The notes beneath the pieces are model-generated. The model saw only the letters and a program-made list of their open reading frames with translations, did no database searches and was not told where the DNA came from. The position numbers and the translations under genes are program-made. DNA of 64,000 nt from CANGYM01 sp044372405 (GTDB lineage Bacteria; Pseudomonadota; Alphaproteobacteria; JAJTHO01; CANGYM01): assembly GCA_044372405.1 (NCBI GenBank), contig JBILRW010000001.1:60466-124465 (forward strand), read 5' to 3'. Shown one piece after another: positions 7,726-16,316 of the stretch (its first letter is position 1; each line of letters begins with the position of its first letter).

Positions 7726-8499
7726 ATGGCCAAGCAAAACCACCCCTATCATCTCGTGGACCCCAGTCCCTGGCCGTTGCTTTCTTCATGGGCGGCGGGT
7801 GGTCTGGCTGTGGGTGCCCTTTTGTTTTTCAAAGGAATCACGGCCTATGGCCTGTGGCTGGGCCTTTTTTTACTTTTGGCTTGTATGTACGGCTGGTGGC
7901 GCAGTGTGGTGAAGGAGGCCAATACCCCCGGCACCCACACGTCGGTGGTTCAAACGGGCCTTCGTTACGGCGTTGTGCTGTTTATTGCCTCTGAGGTCAT
8001 GTTTTTTGTGGCGTTTTTCTGGGCTTATTTTAACGCCCGGTTGTTTCCTGTGGGGGGTGTCTGGCCGCCCGAGGGCATTGTTCCCCTGGATCCCATGTCG
8101 TTGCCTTTTCTGAATACACTGATTTTACTTCTTTCCGGGACAACCGTCACCTGGGCGCATCATGCCCTGATTCACGGAGACCGCCAGGGATTGCGTCAGG
8201 GATTGCTCTATTCGGTTCTTTTGGGGGTTTTATTTTTGGGCCTTCAGGCCTATGAGTACACCCATGCCACGTTTGGGTTCCGTGACGGCATTTATGCGTC
8301 AACGTTTTATATGGCCACGGGGTTTCACGGGTTTCACGTATTGATTGGGACGATTTTCTTGCTGGTCTGTTATTTGCGGGCGCGCTCGGGCCACTTCACG
8401 GCAAAACATCATGTCGGGTTCGAGGCTGCGGCCTGGTACTGGCACTTTGTGGATGTCGTATGGTTATTTTTGTTTGTCTCGGTGTATTTGGGTGGTTAA
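7726..8499 (+). CDS. ctaE: Cytochrome c oxidase subunit III
   Basis: Third core subunit of the aa3 oxidase, a seven-helix inner-membrane protein. The product is 257 aa. Family signatures include NHPYHLVDPSPWPL at the N-terminus, FIASEVMFFVAFFWAYFNA, TFYMATGFHGFHVLIGT and the C-terminal AAWYWHFVDVVWLFLFV. I start at ATG 7726, which follows an AAGGAG at 7711-7716; the frame is open further upstream but without family sequence. It is followed, with an eight-base overlap, by a DUF983 gene and then SURF1, the standard alphaproteobacterial order. Confidence 0.96.
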   Translation: MAKQNHPYHLVDPSPWPLLSSWAAGGLAVGALLFFKGITAYGLWLGLFLLLACMYGWWRSVVKEANTPGTHTSVVQTGLRYGVVLFIASEVMFFVAFFWAYFNARLFPVGGVWPPEGIVPLDPMSLPFLNTLILLLSGTTVTWAHHALIHGDRQGLRQGLLYSVLLGVLFLGLQAYEYTHATFGFRDGIYASTFYMATGFHGFHVLIGTIFLLVCYLRARSGHFTAKHHVGFEAAAWYWHFVDVVWLFLFVSVYLGG

Positions 8500-8851
8500 A
8501 GAGAGGGCTTCTTTTTTCCGTACCGTATGTCGGGGGACCTGCCCCCGATGTGGCCAGGGACATGTTTATGAAGGGTTTTTTCGCCTAAAGCCCCAGTGCC
8601 CCCACTGTCATTTAGATCTGCGGGGCCATGATATGGGGGATGGTCCGATTTATATTCTTCTGTCCCTTTTGTGTGTGATTGTCCCCCTCAGCGCGCTGTT
8701 TGTGGAGTTTCGGTACGATCCGCCCTTTTGGGTTCATATCGTGCTCTGGCCGTTTATGGTTGTGGGCTTGATTCTGGCGCTTCTCAGGCCTGTAAAATCA
8801 GTATATTTGCACCAGCAGTACCTGCATCGCTCCCTTAAAGAGGACGATTAA
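8492..8851 (+). CDS. DUF983 family membrane protein
   Basis: Small protein of unknown molecular role that accompanies cytochrome oxidase genes in alphaproteobacteria. The likely start is GTG 8492, overlapping the ctaE stop, giving 119 aa. Two zinc-ribbon-like pairs, CPRCGQGHVYEGFF and CPHCHLDL, occupy residues 14-46. They are followed by the conserved HDMGDGP segment and two membrane helices (about 53-73 and 80-102). The tail YLHQQYLHRSLKEDD is charged. Upstream in-frame sequence belongs to ctaE, so an earlier start is unlikely. Translation is probably coupled to ctaE, and SURF1 begins five bases after the stop. A role in oxidase assembly is inferred from context. Confidence 0.88.
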   Translation: MVKERASFFRTVCRGTCPRCGQGHVYEGFFRLKPQCPHCHLDLRGHDMGDGPIYILLSLLCVIVPLSALFVEFRYDPPFWVHIVLWPFMVVGLILALLRPVKSVYLHQQYLHRSLKEDD

Positions 8852-8855
8852 CACC

Positions 8856-9575
8856 ATGAACCGACTGAAATCTATTCTGTTTTGGGGATTCTTTTTGGGG
8901 GTTCAGGGGGTGTTGCTGAGTTTGAGCCAATGGCAATGGGATCGTCTGGACCAAAAAGAAAAAGCCATAGAACTCAGAGATAAACGATGGTCATCCCAGG
9001 CCATGCCAGTAGAACAAGCGATTTTGCAAGGCGGTATGACCCCCGAATGGTCCCACGTCATGGTGTGTGGCCAGGTCAAACCGGAACTGTATGCTAAGGT
9101 CAGCTATCTGGCAGGGCTGCCCAAGGCCGCCTTTTCGTTGGCCGTTCCCATGCTGGCGGATTTAGGGTCGTTAGGAAATCGAAACATTATTTTGGACGTC
9201 GGCTATTTTTATTTTGATCAAGAAACGAATTTTGAATCCCTTCGGACTTCAGAGCAGGCGCCTGAAAAGCAATGTTTTTCAGGGAATATTATGCCGATGC
9301 CCCCTCGGTCCCGGTGGAATTTTGGGGGAAGCAGCGCTAAAGACACCTACTCTTATTTCGATGTCGATATGATGGCCAGCCGCTGGTCCCTAAAGCCCTA
9401 TGTGCCCCTGGTGGTGCGTCTGGATCAGGTTTTGCCGCTTTATCAGGGACAGATTATGTCCTACGCTTCAACCCCGCCTGAAATCAACAATCCCCACCGG
9501 GGCTATGCCCTCACATGGTTGGCGTTGGCGGTGCTTTGGCCGGTGATCATGGGGCTGCGTTTTTGGCGGCGATGA
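8856..9575 (+). CDS. SURF1 family cytochrome oxidase assembly protein
   Basis: SURF1 (Shy1) proteins aid heme a insertion into oxidase subunit I. The product is 239 aa with the classic topology: one N-terminal helix (about residues 7-24), a large periplasmic domain, and one C-terminal helix (about 217-235). Family features are LSQWQWDRLDQKEKAI after the first helix, a Gly-rich middle (usually GxxxxxxxxLVDRGWxP; here NIILDVGYFYFDQ, so poorly conserved), and NNPHRGYALTWLALA before the last helix. It lies five bases after the DUF983 gene. The central domain is more divergent than usual, so activity is assumed rather than shown. Confidence 0.87.
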   Translation: MNRLKSILFWGFFLGVQGVLLSLSQWQWDRLDQKEKAIELRDKRWSSQAMPVEQAILQGGMTPEWSHVMVCGQVKPELYAKVSYLAGLPKAAFSLAVPMLADLGSLGNRNIILDVGYFYFDQETNFESLRTSEQAPEKQCFSGNIMPMPPRSRWNFGGSSAKDTYSYFDVDMMASRWSLKPYVPLVVRLDQVLPLYQGQIMSYASTPPEINNPHRGYALTWLALAVLWPVIMGLRFWRR

Positions 9576-9638
9576 ACAAAGTGGGTGAAAAAACGCTTGT
9601 CAAATCCCCGCCGCTGCTGTTATGTCAACCCCTGATGC

Positions 9639-9729
9639 GGAGAGGTGGCCGAGTGGTCGAAGGCGCACGCCTGGAAAGTGTGTATATGCCAAAAGCGTAT
9701 CAAGGGTTCGAATCCCTTTCTCTCCGCCA
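9639..9729 (+). tRNA. tRNA-Ser (GGA anticodon)
   Basis: A 91-base class II tRNA. The acceptor stem GGAGAGG pairs with 9719-9725 and the discriminator G is followed by an encoded CCA (9727-9729). The D-arm starts TGGCCGAGTGG, the anticodon GGA lies at 9673-9675 in loop CTGGAAA, there is a long variable arm, and the T-loop is GGTTCGAATCC. It begins 63 bases after SURF1 and precedes the SWIM/SNF2 pair. Confidence 0.96.
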
Positions 9730-9935
9730 GGTTTTTTGGTGGGTGTAAAAACCGTAACTCCCCAGCCCCCTATGCCGGCATAAAATACGGATGTTAAATG
9801 ACTTTGTTTTTTCTAAGCGCCATTTTCGTGTTTGGGAGGTCAAAAACAGCGTTTTTGTCTCTAATTTGGTAAAATGCTAAAAATAAAACCATTGAAAATC
9901 AATAGCTTCAAGGTTTTTTCAGGAGGGCTGGGTAG
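9730..9935. other. Non-coding spacer after tRNA-Ser
   Basis: About 200 AT-rich bases with no convincing gene. A small perfect hairpin, CAAAAAC-AGC-GTTTTTG, lies at 9841-9857. It may end transcription from either side, because the tRNA and the SWIM gene converge here. No repeat of the tRNA 3' end was found. Confidence 0.5.
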
Positions 9936-10904
9936 TTATTTTCTGCGGGCTTTAATGATGCCTTTGGTTTGCGGGACAGGCTTTTCTTGTGTCGATTTAC
10001 GCCGAGTTTTTTTGGGCTTTGCTGTGGCTTTTTCAGGTTTTTCGGGTGTTGCTGCTGCTGTGCTGTTTTTCGGCGGACGTCCGGGCTTTTTGGGGGCGGG
10101 GCTGAGGAGTGTTTTAAGGGATGGTTTGGTTTTTTTGACGCTTTTTGTGATGGTTTTCTTTTTGGGTGTGGGCGCGGCAACAACCGTATCGTCAATGTCT
10201 ATACCAAACAGCGCCGCCATATCATCGTCGGCCATAATACGGTCGGTATCCGGTTTGGCCGTACCCGTCATCGGGATGTTTTTGCCTGCGGCGGAGATTA
10301 ATTCATTTTCATTCACGGCGCGTAGGGTAAAGAGCAGCTCTGGCTGTTTATCCAACCGTGCCCCAACACCATACAGCGCCGCTGCCACGTGTTTGCACAT
10401 ATCCGCCCAATCGGGGCAACTGCACGACAGGCTGATCTCTTTGGGGGAAGGAAACAGACCGTCACCCTTGCGGCACACCCGTTCCATGACGTTTTGCGAT
10501 AGTTTTCCTTGCAGCAATTCCACCAATGATCCGACCGAACCTGCCGCGTCTTTACAGATTTCTTCCCAATCTTCTTTTTTTAATTCCTTGATTTTTATTG
10601 TTATTTTGTATATTTCCGATCCGATAACCAGCGCTGTAACCTCGCCCTTACTCACCTGTAAATCGGCCACCGATCCGTTACGGACATAGGTGCGCCCACG
10701 GGGCAGGCGGCTTTCATAATCACTGTAATGTTCAAGATTTTCACACCACGATTTGCCCCAGAAACTTTTGGCAATGGTGCGACCCTCAATCACGACGGGG
10801 GTGATTTTTTGTCCCTGCTGGCGCAGCTTTTCCAGTTTTTTCTGCCCCTCGGCGCGGCGCTGTGCCACGGATACGTATGGCCCCCATTGTCTTCCCCAAC
10901 TCAT
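9936..10904 (-). CDS. SWIM zinc-finger protein, partner of SNF2 helicase
   Basis: A 322-aa protein with a SWIM zinc finger: C161-x-C163-x6-C170-x-H172 (CSCPDWADMCKH). SWIM domains bind DNA or proteins and are often encoded beside SNF2 helicases, as here. The N-terminal part contains SWGRQWGPYVSVAQRR and FWGKSWCENLEHYSDYESRLPRG (as two conserved segments), typical of these bacterial SWIM proteins. The C-terminal 90 residues are Lys/Pro/Ala-rich low-complexity sequence with an AT-hook-like KKPGRPPK. It starts three bases after the SNF2 gene stop and is certainly in one operon with it. Biological role is unknown; DNA repair, chromatin-like remodelling or defence are all possible. Confidence 0.85.
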   Translation of the reverse strand: MSWGRQWGPYVSVAQRRAEGQKKLEKLRQQGQKITPVVIEGRTIAKSFWGKSWCENLEHYSDYESRLPRGRTYVRNGSVADLQVSKGEVTALVIGSEIYKITIKIKELKKEDWEEICKDAAGSVGSLVELLQGKLSQNVMERVCRKGDGLFPSPKEISLSCSCPDWADMCKHVAAALYGVGARLDKQPELLFTLRAVNENELISAAGKNIPMTGTAKPDTDRIMADDDMAALFGIDIDDTVVAAPTPKKKTITKSVKKTKPSLKTLLSPAPKKPGRPPKNSTAAATPEKPEKATAKPKKTRRKSTQEKPVPQTKGIIKARRK

Positions 10905-10907
10905 CGC

Positions 10908-13670
10908 TTAAGCCTCCTTCAGGGCAGCGCTTAGATCCAGCGCCACCAGGTTTAACAGTTCAGTATTGCTCATCTCGGTCAGGTTGATTTCACCGCCGCC
11001 GCCGCCTTCTAAAAACGCACCCGCCAATTGTTTTTTCGATTCAATCATCTCATCTATTTTATCTTCAATTGTGCCTTTGCAAACAAATTTATGTACCAGA
11101 ACATTTCTTTTTTGGCCAATACGAAAGGCACGATCGGTGGCCTGGTTTTCCACTGCCGGATTCCACCAGCGGTCAAAGTGGATCACGTGGGATGCGGCGG
11201 TGAGGTTTAAGCCCGCGCCGCCGGCTTTGATGGAAAGCACAAAAAACGGTACGGTTTCATCTTCCTGAAATTGACGCACCAGGTCTTTGCGCTTGGCAAC
11301 GGCGGTTTCGCCGTGCAGCACCAATCCTGGGCGGCCAAAAATACCACTCAGGAACGCGGCCAGCGGTGCCGTGGTTTCCTTAAACTGGGTGAACACCAGT
11401 ACCTTTTCCTGTTTTTCGGCGATGGTTTCGGCAATATCCCGCAGACGCGCCAGCTTGCCGCTGTCATTCTCCCGCCACAAGCCATCGCCCAACCACTGCG
11501 ACGGATGATTGCAAATCTGCTTGAAACGCATCAGGAATGACAGCACGAGGCCTTTGCGGGCAATGCCGTCGTGGGCTTTTTCCAGCTGCTCGACCATATC
11601 GTCCACAGCCTGCTGGTACAGCGCCGCCTGCGCCCGGCTGAGGGAACAGAACGCTTTCACCTCTGTTTTATCGGGTAGATCGGCAATGATACTTTTATCG
11701 GTTTTCAGGCGGCGCAGAATATAGGGACGCACCAGATTGCGTAACGGGGCGTACGAGGGTTGCGGCAGGTTATCGAGGTGCTTAACAAAGCCATTAAAAT
11801 CCTTGGCACCGCCCAGCAGCCCTGGGTTAGCAAAATCAAAGATCGACCACAAATCGCTGAGGCGGTTTTCAATGGGCGTACCGGTCAGCGCAATACGGGA
11901 TTGAGCTTTCAGGGCTTTCACGGCCTTGGTTTGCTTGGTGCCGGGGTTTTTAATGGTCTGGGCCTCATCCAGCACCGCCAGCCTCCAGGACATTTCCATC
12001 AGCCACGGCAGACGCAGCAGCGTGCCATAACTGGTGATCACCAGATCGATTTCGCGCAACAGCTGTTCTGGTTTTGTTTTTAAATCCTCTGCCGATAAGG
12101 CGGAAGGGTGGGCAATTAGGGTGCGCAGCGACGGCGCAAATTTTGCCGCCTCTGCTTCCCAGTTTCCAAGGAGCGAGGCCGGTGCAACGAGAATGCTGGG
12201 CTTATGCTCTTTGGCTTTTTGCTGTTTTAACACCAGCAGCAGGGATAAGACCTGTATCGTTTTCCCTAAACCCATATCATCGGCCAGACACGCCCCAAGG
12301 CCCAGTTGCGAGAGTAAATGCAGCCACGCTACCCCCGCCTGCTGATACGGACGCAAGGTGGCGTTTAGGGCTTTGCCGGGATTCACCTGTCCCCGTGCAT
12401 CAGGACTGCGCAGCTGCGCCAGCGTTTCATCCAGCCATTTTCCGGCGTTTACCTCGGCCCAGGATACCGTGTCCGCCGTGTCCGCCTGACCGGTGATGCT
12501 GGCACCGGATAACAGGCGCATGGCTTCGGCAAACGATAGTCCTTCTTCAGCAGCGGCGTTTTGCACCGCCTGAAATTTATCCAGTGTGGCTTGCAGGGCG
12601 GCGCGATCGACCTCTATCCACTTGCCGCGCACCAGGGCCAAACCATCCGACTGCGAGAGAATTTCCTTGATTTCCCTGCGGGTGAGTGTTTCCCCCTCCA
12701 GCGTCACCTCCATATCAAAATCCAAAAGCGCGTCCATGCCCACGGTTGAGGGGGATTTACTGCCCACAGTGGCTTTTACTTTCGGGCGCGGTGGTTTGTT
12801 CATGCGCCAATTGGCGGGCATCCTCACAATCACCCCGGCCTCTTCCAACGAAGCAGCGTCTTTCAAAAATTGAAGGGCATCTTGGGGTTTCCAGCGCAGC
12901 GGATGGAAAATCTCGCTGCTGCTTACAATGGCTTTCAGCCACGCACACGCTTCCGCGGCCCGCTGTACTGGCAATAGCAAAGTTAGCAGACTGGCTTTGT
13001 TTTCAAGGCCAGCGTATTCTTTGAGTGCCTGCCCTAATGGCACATGCCGCGCCTGCCCGCCGGCGGATAGTCCTGTGGTATAGGTGGCCATAAAGGCAAA
13101 GGGCCAGTTTTCATCTTTGCGGTTTTCCGCCAAATTAAAATGCACCCGGCCAACGGTATGCCAGGCAGGATTGCGCTGTTTCAAAAAATCGGCCACCGAT
13201 AATCCGGCAGCAGTGCGTTCAACCAGCAGCGCCGCGTTCATATCGGCCCATAACGTCGCCAACACATCGGGGGTCAGGTATTCACCGCCCTTCATGGGCG
13301 GGGCATCGTCGATGAACTGGCTGAGTACCCCCGGCGCCGGCGTTGATACCAAGGTAATTTCGCTTTCGGGCAGGGCCCGCAGGGCGTCGATATAGCGCGT
13401 TCCCAGTTCCCGCCACCAAGCAAACAGCGGCGGCAGGATCGTTGCACCCTCGGTGGTGGCAAGGTGCAGCAATCCATGACCGCACCCTTTGGTAAATGCC
13501 GCCTCCAGCCGCTCAGCAACAGCTGCTTCAAATGGCGCGGCATTTTCCGCTCGCTCTAGCAATACATGCCCGTGCGGGGTTACAAGGGGTACGAAGGCTA
13601 TAGGTTTCAAACGCGCAACCCTTGAAGATACGTCCGTAATGAATAAAACGTGTTTCTCGTTTTTGTACAT
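10908..13670 (-). CDS. SNF2-family DEAD/DEAH-box helicase
   Basis: Swi2/Snf2-type double-stranded DNA translocase. The product is about 920 aa from ATG 13670. The N-terminal half has no clear motif. The SNF2 core follows: Walker A DDMGLGKTIQVLSLLL near residue 465, DEAQ box (VLDEAQTIKN) near 568, TGTPIENRLSDLWSIFDF, and the helicase C domain with VLVFTQFKETT near 750, FVLSIKAGGAGLNLTAA, and HFDRWWNPAVENQATDRAFR plus IGQ. The start is uncertain: in-frame ATGs at 13715 and 13727 exist, none has a good ribosome site, and the frame further upstream runs through a repeat and is not protein-like. It forms a two-gene operon with the SWIM protein. Confidence 0.9.
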   Translation of the reverse strand: MYKNEKHVLFITDVSSRVARLKPIAFVPLVTPHGHVLLERAENAAPFEAAVAERLEAAFTKGCGHGLLHLATTEGATILPPLFAWWRELGTRYIDALRALPESEITLVSTPAPGVLSQFIDDAPPMKGGEYLTPDVLATLWADMNAALLVERTAAGLSVADFLKQRNPAWHTVGRVHFNLAENRKDENWPFAFMATYTTGLSAGGQARHVPLGQALKEYAGLENKASLLTLLLPVQRAAEACAWLKAIVSSSEIFHPLRWKPQDALQFLKDAASLEEAGVIVRMPANWRMNKPPRPKVKATVGSKSPSTVGMDALLDFDMEVTLEGETLTRREIKEILSQSDGLALVRGKWIEVDRAALQATLDKFQAVQNAAAEEGLSFAEAMRLLSGASITGQADTADTVSWAEVNAGKWLDETLAQLRSPDARGQVNPGKALNATLRPYQQAGVAWLHLLSQLGLGACLADDMGLGKTIQVLSLLLVLKQQKAKEHKPSILVAPASLLGNWEAEAAKFAPSLRTLIAHPSALSAEDLKTKPEQLLREIDLVITSYGTLLRLPWLMEMSWRLAVLDEAQTIKNPGTKQTKAVKALKAQSRIALTGTPIENRLSDLWSIFDFANPGLLGGAKDFNGFVKHLDNLPQPSYAPLRNLVRPYILRRLKTDKSIIADLPDKTEVKAFCSLSRAQAALYQQAVDDMVEQLEKAHDGIARKGLVLSFLMRFKQICNHPSQWLGDGLWRENDSGKLARLRDIAETIAEKQEKVLVFTQFKETTAPLAAFLSGIFGRPGLVLHGETAVAKRKDLVRQFQEDETVPFFVLSIKAGGAGLNLTAASHVIHFDRWWNPAVENQATDRAFRIGQKRNVLVHKFVCKGTIEDKIDEMIESKKQLAGAFLEGGGGGEINLTEMSNTELLNLVALDLSAALKEA

Positions 13671-13780
13671 CCCAAGATTATCAGCCTGGGAAAGTTTCCC
13701 GAAAAACAAAAACATAAGATAACGCATCGGGTTGTTCAATACAAAAAATAAAAAATCCTTTAAAGGCAAAAAGTTAACAA

Positions 13781-13863
13781 CTGCGAGCCTCCGTAGGCGG
13801 CGTAGCAATCCAGTTTTCCCCCTGGCAGCCTTTCTGGATTGTGTCGCTGCGCTCGCATGACGA
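13781..13863. repeat. Dispersed palindromic repeat, copy A
   Basis: Inverted-repeat DNA whose reverse strand reads CGTCATGCGAGCGCAGCGAC, then AATCCAGAAAGG, and closes with CTGGATTGC..GGAGGCTCGCAG. It matches copies at 57006-57093 and 63455-63542. The ends and the ATCCAG/CTGGAT cores are conserved while the centre varies. Confidence 0.75.
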
Positions 13864-13960
13864 AGGTTCTGGGTAAGTCTTGTTTTGTTGTAATGCCTCC
13901 ACCCTCGGGGACAAGGGCTGGGGAGAGGGGTCTGGCCCGTACCCATATTCTGAAAGATCG

Positions 13961-13998
13961 AAAAAAATCCCGCCGTACCTTTTGGGCGGGCGGGATTT
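13961..13998 (-). terminator. Rho-independent terminator for the small minus-strand gene
   Basis: On the minus strand a 10-bp stem AAATCCCGCC/GGCGGGATTT (13998-13989 with 13974-13965) encloses a 14-base loop and is followed by a further run of T residues. It lies 15 bases beyond the stop codon at 14014, so it supports that small frame as a real transcript. Confidence 0.8.
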
Positions 13999-14013
13999 TA
14001 AGAGAAAGTGAGC

Positions 14014-14232
14014 CTAACACTCTCTTTCTCTTGATGAGGCTCTTTCTATCTCAATCAAAAAGGCCTCGACGTCGTCCAGGAGACTTTCGTTCCCGCGGCC
14101 ACGTTGTTCGCCTCCTTGGTCTAAATCCGAAAATTTAATGGAAAATTCTCGAATTTTTCTTGCCGGAAGACTGGCAAGCTTGGCCTTGCAGACTCCGAGC
14201 ATGATTTCCCTTACTTCATAATAATCAATCAT
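14014..14232 (-). CDS. Small protein of unknown function
   Basis: A 72-aa frame starting MIDYYEVREIMLGVCKAKL. It is charged, predicted mostly helical, with a Gly/Arg-rich middle (GGEQRGRG) and an acidic helix (LLDDVEAFLIEIE) before SSREREC. I recognise no family. Support for a real gene comes from the strong terminator placed just after the stop and from its isolation between two unrelated units. No signal peptide or membrane helix is visible. Upstream is a spacer of about 170 bases shared divergently with ispH. Confidence 0.5.
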   Translation of the reverse strand: MIDYYEVREIMLGVCKAKLASLPARKIREFSIKFSDLDQGGEQRGRGNESLLDDVEAFLIEIERASSREREC

Positions 14233-14278
14233 TGAATTTAAAGGCCTTGACGGCTTTATGACAGAATGCCCCCATTAT

Positions 14279-14300
14279 GCGCTGCGCTGCGCTGCGCTGC
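14279..14300. repeat. GCGCT microsatellite
   Basis: Four and a half copies of the five-base unit GCGCT in the spacer between the small minus-strand gene and ispH. Copy number may vary between strains. Confidence 0.8.
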
Positions 14301-14400
14301 TTTGCAAGCATTTTGTTCACAATTGCCAAAAAATTTTTGGGTTGCCAAAGGAGTGGGGTGCGCTATACCTGAACGTCTGTTGTGGAGACGATGAAGGCCC

Positions 14401-15354
14401 ATGCCCCAAAAACCACCGCTAACGCTGCTGATGGCCAGTCCCCGGGGGTTTTGCGCGGGGGTGGATCGCGCTATTTTAATTGTGGAGCGGGCGCTGGAAA
14501 AATACGGCCCGCCTGTGTATGTGCGTCATGAAATTGTCCACAATCGCCACGTGGTCCAGTCGCTACGGGACAAAGGCGCCGTGTTTGTGGATGATCTGGC
14601 TGCCGTGCCCCCGGATCGCCCCGTGGTTTTTTCCGCCCATGGTGTGTCAAAGGCGGTGGTGTCGGAGGCCGACACCAAAAACCTCTTCACCCTGGATGCC
14701 ACCTGTCCCCTGGTTTCCAAGGTTCATCATGAGGTCATCCGTTGGCATACCAAGGGTTGCCATCTCATTTTTATCGGCCATCGCGGCCATCCAGAGGTTG
14801 AGGGCACCATGGGCCAGCTGCCCCCCGGGGCCATGACCCTGGTGGAGACGCTGGCAGATGTGGGGCAACTGACGTTTGTCCCGGAGACGCCCCTGGCCTA
14901 TGCCACCCAGACGACCTTATCCCTGGATGAAACGGCGGCCATTGTGGCGGCGCTGCGGGATCGTTTTCCCCAGGTTCAAGGTCCCAAAAAAGAAGACATT
15001 TGTTACGCAACCACCAATCGGCAAGAGGCCGTGAAGCAACTGGCCCCCCGCTGTGATGCCTTTATCGTGGTGGGGTCAGAGAATTCGTCAAATTCCCGTC
15101 AGCTGGTCCAGGTGGCGTTGGATTATGGCTGCCCCCGCGCGGTGCTGATGGACAGTCCCCATCAACTGCCCTCTTTATCCTTGGGTAGCGGTATGACGGT
15201 GGGACTCAGCGCCGGGGCGTCGGCGCCGGAAACCTTGGTTCAGGCCATCGTGGCGTCTCTCCAGGATTATTTCGATGTCAAGATAGACGAAGGCAGTCAT
15301 ACTGATGAAAGGGTATCCTTTCGCCTTCCGGTCATACTTGAGCAGGATGCCTAA
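14401..15354 (+). CDS. ispH: 4-hydroxy-3-methylbut-2-enyl diphosphate reductase
   Basis: Last enzyme of the MEP isoprenoid pathway, a [4Fe-4S] protein that makes IPP and DMAPP from HMBPP. The product is 317 aa. Conserved elements are MASPRGFCAGVDRAI with the first cluster Cys, VYVRHEIVHNRHVV, VFSAHGVSKAV, LDATCPLVSKVHHE with the second Cys, IGHRGHPEVEGT, and DICYATTNRQEAV with the third Cys. Then comes VVGSENSSNSRQLV. It is followed two bases later by thrB and then rnhA, the typical alphaproteobacterial set. So the cell uses the non-mevalonate route. Confidence 0.97.
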   Translation: MPQKPPLTLLMASPRGFCAGVDRAILIVERALEKYGPPVYVRHEIVHNRHVVQSLRDKGAVFVDDLAAVPPDRPVVFSAHGVSKAVVSEADTKNLFTLDATCPLVSKVHHEVIRWHTKGCHLIFIGHRGHPEVEGTMGQLPPGAMTLVETLADVGQLTFVPETPLAYATQTTLSLDETAAIVAALRDRFPQVQGPKKEDICYATTNRQEAVKQLAPRCDAFIVVGSENSSNSRQLVQVALDYGCPRAVLMDSPHQLPSLSLGSGMTVGLSAGASAPETLVQAIVASLQDYFDVKIDEGSHTDERVSFRLPVILEQDA

Positions 15355-15356
15355 GT

Positions 15357-16316
15357 ATGGCAGTATTTACAAGTCTTTCTAGGGCAGACTTTGACCAGGT
15401 ATCACAAGTATGGCCCATAGGAAAGATAGAGAAATACCAAGGAACGACCTCCGGCGTGGAGAACACCACCTACGTTGTATTTCTAAATAATTCTAAGTAT
15501 GTCCTCACCTTGATTGAAAAAAGAACCCAGAAAGAAGATCTTGAGTATTTCTCAGAACTTCAAAAGTATTTCTTTTTAAGAGGTATACCGTGCCCTACCG
15601 TTGTTTTGGCCCACGGGCAAAGGATATGCCAAGAAATACTTGGAAAGACCGCTGTCATGACAACGTTTTTACCGGGCCGTTCTCCCGAAATGATCACAAC
15701 GGAGGCCTGCGCGCAGATGGGGGCTCTTTTGGGTCGGATGCATGGGGCTCAAAGGGATTTTCCCTTGCGTAAGAATAACCCTGTCTCCCTAGCCTCTTTG
15801 GAAGAGATTTGGAATCAATGCAACCGGACGGATGCTTCGGTTGAGGCATCATGGGGCTTACTGAAAGAAGAATTAAGACTACAAAAACAAAAATCTTTTG
15901 GCCATCTAAGGCAAGGAACGATTCACGCCGATGCCTTTCCGGATAATGTGTTTTTTGACGATCAGGGGCACATCTCTGGGATTATTGACTGGTATTTTGC
16001 GTGTTATGATTTTTTGCTTTATGATGTGGCGTTAACCCTGGTGGGGTGGTGTTATGATGAGGCCCGTCAATGGCGGCCAGAGCGGGCAGGGGCCTTTTTA
16101 CGGGCGTATCTGCAGGCTTTTCCGGAAGGCGCTTTTGAAGACGCCGATTTGCGCGGGATGCTGCGCCGTGCGTGTTTGCGCATTACCATGACCCGTCTTT
16201 ACGATCAAGTGCATCCCCGTTTGGACGGTCTGGTGGTGCCCAAAAGCCCCTTGGATTTTCTAAATTTTTTGCAGGAACATCGCGCGGCCCCCGTGCTGCA
16301 TGACGGGTTATCCTGA
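15357..16316 (+). CDS. thrB: Homoserine kinase (ThrB type II, APH fold)
   Basis: Phosphorylates homoserine on the way to threonine. The 319-aa product belongs to the aminoglycoside-phosphotransferase-like ThrB family of alphaproteobacteria, not the GHMP family. It shows GTTSGVENTTYVV in the N-lobe, KYVLTLIEKR with the ATP-binding Lys region replaced in the usual family way, the catalytic loop HADAFPDNVFF near residue 190, and the metal-binding GIIDWYFACYD. The distance from ispH is two bases, and its stop overlaps the rnhA start (TGATG). Codon usage in the first third looks more AT-rich than in its neighbours, but the frame is intact. thrC lies 2.6 kb downstream. Confidence 0.94.
   Translation: MAVFTSLSRADFDQVSQVWPIGKIEKYQGTTSGVENTTYVVFLNNSKYVLTLIEKRTQKEDLEYFSELQKYFFLRGIPCPTVVLAHGQRICQEILGKTAVMTTFLPGRSPEMITTEACAQMGALLGRMHGAQRDFPLRKNNPVSLASLEEIWNQCNRTDASVEASWGLLKEELRLQKQKSFGHLRQGTIHADAFPDNVFFDDQGHISGIIDWYFACYDFLLYDVALTLVGWCYDEARQWRPERAGAFLRAYLQAFPEGAFEDADLRGMLRRACLRITMTRLYDQVHPRLDGLVVPKSPLDFLNFLQEHRAAPVLHDGLS

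Larger units (their letters stand above)
13671..14013. other. Spacer with repeat and terminator, no gene
   Basis: About 340 bases upstream of the SNF2 gene. The part next to the helicase is AT-rich (TATTTTTTGTATTG) and could hold its promoter. Then come the palindromic repeat at 13781-13863, a stretch resembling the gacaaggg..ggggagagg segment inside the 49.4-kb MITE (13909-13929), and the terminator of the small gene at 14014-14232. No coding sequence is supported. Confidence 0.6.

Noticed and set aside
9639..9729. tRNA-Ser as an island attachment site
   Set aside because: No second copy of the tRNA 3' end and no integrase gene downstream; only the location is suggestive.
9874..10689. Plus-strand open frame of 271 codons
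   Set aside because: Antisense to the SWIM-protein gene; Phe/Gly/Ser-rich low-complexity translation mirrors the Lys/Pro tail on the other strand.
13671..13946. N-terminal extension of the SNF2 helicase frame
   Set aside because: The extra codons translate a dispersed palindrome and MITE-like DNA; not protein-like, and internal ATGs exist.
14279..14300. GCGCT tandem repeat as a possible CRISPR remnant
   Set aside because: Five-base units with no spacers; a plain microsatellite. No CRISPR array or cas gene was seen anywhere in the window.
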